Assembly (NCBI GenBank): GCA_937924855.1
Contig: CALEYQ010000073.1
Location: 11,036 to 75,035, forward strand
From: an uncultured Bacteroidota bacterium
GTDB taxonomy: Bacteria > Bacteroidota > Bacteroidia > JADZBD01
Reading direction: 5' to 3'
Length of the DNA stretch: 64,000 nucleotides
In this document: in pieces, positions 60,672 to 64,000 of the stretch
How positions within the stretch are numbered: the stretch's first letter is position 1
Layout of the letters: every line of letters starts with the position of its first letter
Notes under the pieces: model-generated
Database searches by the model: none
What the model saw: only the letters and a program-made list of their open reading frames with translations
What the model was told of the DNA's origin: nothing
Position numbers and translations under genes: made by a program

Positions 60672-62054
60672 TTAGTAAAGTTTTACAACGGTGGAACCGC
60701 CGGGGTTAATGGTAAATTTTCGTTCTACGGTATAAATGGATTCTTTGGCATTGGCAGGCCGGTATTCAATACGGTAAGAACCCGGTTGCAAAACAACCGA
60801 CTCCTGGGTTACGGAGTTGTCCAGATTGCACACCCATACCAGTTTTTTTCCGTCTTCAAGGTATATGCTCGAAGGTCCGGGCGTGGGTTTCAGAATGCTT
60901 ACCACACCCGACTCCTGAATTTCAACAGTTGTGGTATGGTTTTGTGCAATATTTACCCCGCTCAAATTAATGCGTGGCAGGGTTAAGATCTCCAGGTCGT
61001 AACTTCCTACAATATACTTTTCGGTTTTGTTGGCAGGTTGCACATGCAGGGTTTTCATTTCCCCTTTTTTGCGGACAATTACCGGCAGGTTTTTATAATT
61101 GTTGGAACCGTTTACTTTAACATATAAATAGCCCTGGGGCGCATCCACCGCAATTACATTGTGTTTTCCGGGAGTAATGCTGATGTTTTCTTTTTCAACG
61201 GGTGGAATGGTGTGAACCACCATTTTATAGGTATTGATGGGATCAAGGTTGATGGTATCCGGATTGCCTCTGTGATTGATGGTGTGCATGTAATTGTACA
61301 TCATGTTTCCCGTCTGCTGATCGTAAAAGGTCATATTCACATCTGTTTCATTGGGCTTTCCGCTTTTGTCGAGCAGGTTTACCTGAACGGTTGTGTTATT
61401 GATTACCTGGCGGATGATGATGTTGAGGATATTTTTAAAACTCTCCTCACTCGAAGCATCGTAAAATTTCCCGATGCATCCCATCTGGTCGCTGAAGGCC
61501 TGCGTCATTCCAATTCCGATGATAAAGGGCTTAAGCACAATTCCTTTTTTCTGAAGTTCCGCCGAAACTTCACAGGGGTTCCCACCGCATTCCTCAATAC
61601 CGTCGGTAATTAAAATGATAACATTTCTCGATTTTCCCTTCGGGAAATCGTTGGCGCACTGCCCCAGGGTATATGCAATCGGTGTGGTCCCCAGTGGAGT
61701 AAGGGTTTTTACCCTTGCTTTCATTTTGGGTATGTTCTCGTTTACGGGAGCAAAAGGAACTTCGAGTTTGGTGTCCTCGCAATTTCGCTGAGGGTGCAGT
61801 GGACTTTGATGGCCATAGCAACGGAGGGCAATTTCCAGATTGGGTTTTCCCTTCAGGGAATCCAGAAACTCACTGAACATGAGCTTTGCTTTATCAATCT
61901 TAACGCCCGTTTGCCATTGTCCGAACATGGAAAAGGAATCGTCGAAAACAAACAAAATTCTTGTCGTTACTCCCGACTGAGAAAAGAGAGATTGGGTGAA
62001 AAAAAGCAAAAGAAAAAAGGGGAGGAAAAGGGTAGCTTGTTTTTTCTTCTCCAT
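60672..62054 (-). CDS. Exported von Willebrand factor A domain protein
   Basis: The 460 aa protein has a signal peptide (first ~25 residues, ending L-F-S-Q), then a VWA domain with an intact MIDAS (D38-x-S40-x-S42 in F-D-D-S-F-S-M, Thr in L-G-T-T-P, Asp in I-T-D-G-I-E-E), and a ~250-residue beta-rich tail with PEGA-like pieces (G-S-Y-D-L-E-I, P-G-S-Y-R-I-E-Y). ATG nearest the signal peptide is chosen. It sits between the two transketolase halves with 1 base before it and none after it, so it is in the same operon, although nothing in the sequence links it to sugar metabolism. Confidence 0.85.
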   Translation of the reverse strand: MEKKKQATLFLPFFLLLFFTQSLFSQSGVTTRILFVFDDSFSMFGQWQTGVKIDKAKLMFSEFLDSLKGKPNLEIALRCYGHQSPLHPQRNCEDTKLEVPFAPVNENIPKMKARVKTLTPLGTTPIAYTLGQCANDFPKGKSRNVIILITDGIEECGGNPCEVSAELQKKGIVLKPFIIGIGMTQAFSDQMGCIGKFYDASSEESFKNILNIIIRQVINNTTVQVNLLDKSGKPNETDVNMTFYDQQTGNMMYNYMHTINHRGNPDTINLDPINTYKMVVHTIPPVEKENISITPGKHNVIAVDAPQGYLYVKVNGSNNYKNLPVIVRKKGEMKTLHVQPANKTEKYIVGSYDLEILTLPRINLSGVNIAQNHTTTVEIQESGVVSILKPTPGPSSIYLEDGKKLVWVCNLDNSVTQESVVLQPGSYRIEYRPANAKESIYTVERKFTINPGGSTVVKLY

Positions 62055-62055
62055 T

Positions 62056-62949
62056 TTAATAGTCGCCGAGCGTTTCGTTAAGCTGGGCCAGTGCCTGTGC
62101 CAGTTGTTCGTCATTGGGTGCAATACCATGCCATTTATGCGTTCCCTCCATAAAGTCAACGCCTTTACCCATGATGGTAGTCATCAGTATTACCACAGGT
62201 TTTCCTTTTCCGGTTTTTTCCCGTGCGGCTTCCAGCGTGTTTATCACTTCGGGGAGGTTATTCCCGTCCATGGTAAGTACTTCCCAACCAAATGCGTGCC
62301 ACTTTGCCTCCAGGTTGCCAAGGCTCAGCACTTTTTCGGTTGGGCCATCTATTTGCTGGCCATTTACATCTATGGTAGAAATGATATTATCCACTTTATG
62401 GGCTGCCGCAAACATGGCCGCTTCCCATACCTGTCCCTCCTGCAACTCCCCATCGCCGTGCAGGCTATAAACCAGTCGCGAATCTTTGTTTAATTTTTTG
62501 CTTAATGCGGCTCCCAAAGCCACCGACAATCCCTGTCCGAGAGAACCGCTGGCAACCCGGATGCCGGGCAAACCCTCATGGGTAGTGGGATGCCCCTGAA
62601 GCCGGGAATCAATTTTCCGGAAGGTAGCCAGTTCCTTTACATCAAAATACCCGCTGCGAGCCAGCACACTGTACCAGACCGGTGAAATGTGTCCGTTGGA
62701 AAGAAAGAACAAATCTTCTCCCCGGCCATCCATGGAAAAGGGCCGTGGCGTATGCTGCAGTATATCGAAATAGAGTGCTACGAAAAACTCCGTACAACCC
62801 AGCGAACCACCAGGATGGCCTGACTGTACGGCATGTACCATACGGACAATATCCCTGCGCACCTGGGTGCAGACTTTTTGAAGCTCATCGATTTTAGGCA
62901 TAGGTTTCTGGCGGATTTGAGATAAGGAAGCGGCTGATTTGACCGTCAT
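62056..62949 (-). CDS. Transketolase, N-terminal subunit
   Basis: The 297 aa protein is the thiamine-diphosphate-binding half: G-H-P-G-G-S-L-G, S-N-G-H-I-S-P, G-S-L-G-Q-G-L-S-V-A, the TPP motif H-G-D-G-E-L-Q-E-G-Q, and G-H-P-T-T-H-E-G. ATG is chosen because the TACTTTTG box lies over the earlier TTG; an ATG 16 codons later is also possible. It opens the long minus-strand unit. Confidence 0.93.
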   Translation of the reverse strand: MTVKSAASLSQIRQKPMPKIDELQKVCTQVRRDIVRMVHAVQSGHPGGSLGCTEFFVALYFDILQHTPRPFSMDGRGEDLFFLSNGHISPVWYSVLARSGYFDVKELATFRKIDSRLQGHPTTHEGLPGIRVASGSLGQGLSVALGAALSKKLNKDSRLVYSLHGDGELQEGQVWEAAMFAAAHKVDNIISTIDVNGQQIDGPTEKVLSLGNLEAKWHAFGWEVLTMDGNNLPEVINTLEAAREKTGKGKPVVILMTTIMGKGVDFMEGTHKWHGIAPNDEQLAQALAQLNETLGDY

Positions 62950-62964
62950 GGAAAAATTTTGGCT

Positions 62965-62972
62965 CAAAAGTA
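62965..62972 (-). promoter_or_regulatory. -7 box TACTTTTG of the transketolase unit
   Basis: An exact TAnnTTTG match lies 15 bases before the ATG of the N-half, and covers the alternative TTG start. Confidence 0.5.
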
Positions 62973-63067
62973 ATCCGAATTAAAGCCCCTGAGGATTTCG
63001 TGTTGATAACTAATAAAAATGTTGAAAACTCATTCTGAGCCCGGGGTCCAATGCCTTACGCCCTTGG

Positions 63068-63075
63068 TATCTTTG
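63068..63075 (+). promoter_or_regulatory. -7 box TATCTTTG of ychF
   Basis: An exact TAnnTTTG match lies 26 bases before the ATG. Confidence 0.5.
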
Positions 63076-63101
63076 GCCCCGAAAAACCGAAATTTTAATT
63101 T

Positions 63102-64000
63102 ATGTCGCTCAAGTGCGGAATCGTGGGACTGCCAAACGTTGGTAAATCTACTCTTTTCAATTGCCTTACCAATGCCAAGGCCCAGGCTGCAAATTTTCCT
63201 TTTTGCACCATTGAGCCCAATGTGGGGGTTATCACCGTTCCCGATGAGCGTTTAAATACCCTGGCCGGACTGGTGAAACCCCAGAAAGTGGTTCCCACAA
63301 CAGTCGAAATAGTTGACATTGCGGGCTTGGTGAAAGGGGCAAGCAAGGGTGAAGGACTTGGAAATCAGTTCCTCGCCAATATTCGCGAGACCGATGCCAT
63401 CCTCCATGTACTGCGGTGTTTTGAGGATCCTAATGTGGTGCATGTTGACGGCTCCGTAAATCCCATTCGCGATAAAGAGGTTATTGATACCGAACTTCAG
63501 TTGAAAGATCTCGATTCGGTGGAAAAGGGAGTGTCGAGACTTGAAAAAATGGCAAAATCGGGAGGTGATAAAGATGCCAAAAAGAAACTGGAAGTGCTTG
63601 CCCTGGTTAAAGATACCCTCATGCAGGGGAAAAATGCACGGTCAACACCGGTTTCAAATCCCGAAGATTTTAAAATGATTGCCGACCTGCACCTCCTCAC
63701 CATGAAGCCCGTGCTTTATGTATGTAATGTTGACGAAGCCAGCGCCAGAGAGGGGAACGCATGGGTTGAAAAAGTAAAAGATGCGGTTAAGACTGAAAAT
63801 GCAGAAGTAATGATTATTACGGCCGCTATGGAAGCTGAAATTGCCGCCCTGGAAACACCCGAAGAAAGGGCCGACTTCCTGGCCGATATGGGTCTTGATG
63901 AACCCGGGGTAAATAAATTAATCCGGGCTGCGTACAAATTGCTCGACCTTCAGACTTATTTTACCGCCGGCGAAAAAGAGGTTAGGGCGTGGACAATTGT
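63102..64000 (+). CDS. ychF: Redox-regulated ATPase YchF (partial, C-terminus missing)
   Basis: Obg-family P-loop protein that binds ATP rather than GTP and associates with ribosomes. The first 299 residues are present: G-L-P-N-V-G-K-S-T, D-I-A-G-L-V-K-G-A-S-K-G-E-G-L-G-N-Q-F, a coiled-coil insertion (~130-190) and the N-V-D-E nucleotide motif in place of NKxD. The C-terminal TGS domain lies beyond the window. ATG is the first codon after the promoter box. Confidence 0.96.
   Translation, partial: MSLKCGIVGLPNVGKSTLFNCLTNAKAQAANFPFCTIEPNVGVITVPDERLNTLAGLVKPQKVVPTTVEIVDIAGLVKGASKGEGLGNQFLANIRETDAILHVLRCFEDPNVVHVDGSVNPIRDKEVIDTELQLKDLDSVEKGVSRLEKMAKSGGDKDAKKKLEVLALVKDTLMQGKNARSTPVSNPEDFKMIADLHLLTMKPVLYVCNVDEASAREGNAWVEKVKDAVKTENAEVMIITAAMEAEIAALETPEERADFLADMGLDEPGVNKLIRAAYKLLDLQTYFTAGEKEVRAWTI

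Noticed and set aside
62055..62159. A longer N-terminus for the VWA protein inside the transketolase N-half
   Set aside because: It would put 35 residues before a clear signal peptide and overlap the transketolase coding end. The ATG just before the signal peptide is preferred.
63001..63032. GTGTTGATAAC and nearby TTGAAAAC resembling DnaA boxes
   Set aside because: The best match, TTATCAACA, differs from the DnaA consensus, stands alone, and no dnaA, dnaN or AT-rich unwinding region is nearby. Not an origin.

Overview
The window is chromosomal DNA from a member of the Bacteroidota. The sequence shows this in several independent ways: the -7 promoter box TAnnTTTG recurs just upstream of more than twenty genes and Shine-Dalgarno sequences are missing; the Bacteroidota-only DUF4295 protein sits beside rpmG; there is a PUR-alpha-like DUF3276 protein, a long (~315 aa) NusB, a type IX secretion (T9SS) sorting-like C-terminus and a PorE-like OmpA protein. 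Oxygen-dependent HemF, a type II NADH dehydrogenase, fumarylacetoacetase and citrate synthase suggest an aerobic or microaerobic heterotroph. The order or genus cannot be fixed from this window. No phage, insertion sequence, CRISPR array or plasmid gene was found. Almost everything is ordinary core genome, densely packed, with one tRNA gene.

Layout. 1-7194: a minus-strand block (partial BNR-repeat exported protein, DAG-kinase-like lipid kinase, LtaS-like phosphoglycerol transferase, TonB-CTD protein), the plus-strand gene fahA, then a minus-strand pair of unknowns. 7280-14002: a membrane protein fused to a spermidine-synthase-like domain, then the rpmB / rpmG / DUF4295 / ftsY ribosome-SRP cluster, split by an exported aminopeptidase P and a T9SS-type cargo protein and ending in a PP2C (SpoIIE-type) phosphatase translationally coupled to ftsY. 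14003-19439: a small lipoprotein, enolase, a eukaryote-type citrate synthase and an RND/MMPL exporter. 19429-23408 (minus): aroE, dedA-like, rhodanese, phosphosulfolactate synthase and a TPR protein. 23556-30584: glmM, dapF with a coupled unknown, guaA with a coupled LysM/periplasmic-binding protein, hemF. 30599-34455 (minus): prfC, PUR-like protein, an ABC exporter. 34560-41267: leucine-dehydrogenase-like enzyme, then nusB-DUF1573-yajC-ybbR-coaE, two small membrane proteins and nnrD.

41268-46598 is the most irregular part. A tRNA-Pro(GGG) gene is followed by two tandem degenerate copies of its 3' end, each with its own terminator, and then by an ABC/HlyD/TolC three-gene exporter whose ATPase has lost nearly all its catalytic motifs. 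46599-56800 holds queE, a PorE-like OmpA protein coupled to a metallophosphoesterase, NDH-2, a second PP2C phosphatase of the same design as the first, a MATE exporter, a MuiA-like protein and a DUF1801 protein with no normal start codon.

56813-62949 (minus) reads like one long unit: transketolase N-half, a von Willebrand A protein wedged between the halves, transketolase C-half, an ECF sigma factor, a membrane protein with four VPxxYF repeats (candidate anti-sigma), a Spy-like periplasmic protein and an outer-membrane barrel. The window ends inside ychF. The best candidates for undescribed biology are the VPxxYF sigma cassette, the ABC exporter with a pseudo-ATPase, the VWA gene inside the split transketolase, the pairing of an LtaS-like enzyme with a DAG kinase, and the tandem tRNA 3'-end/terminator array.
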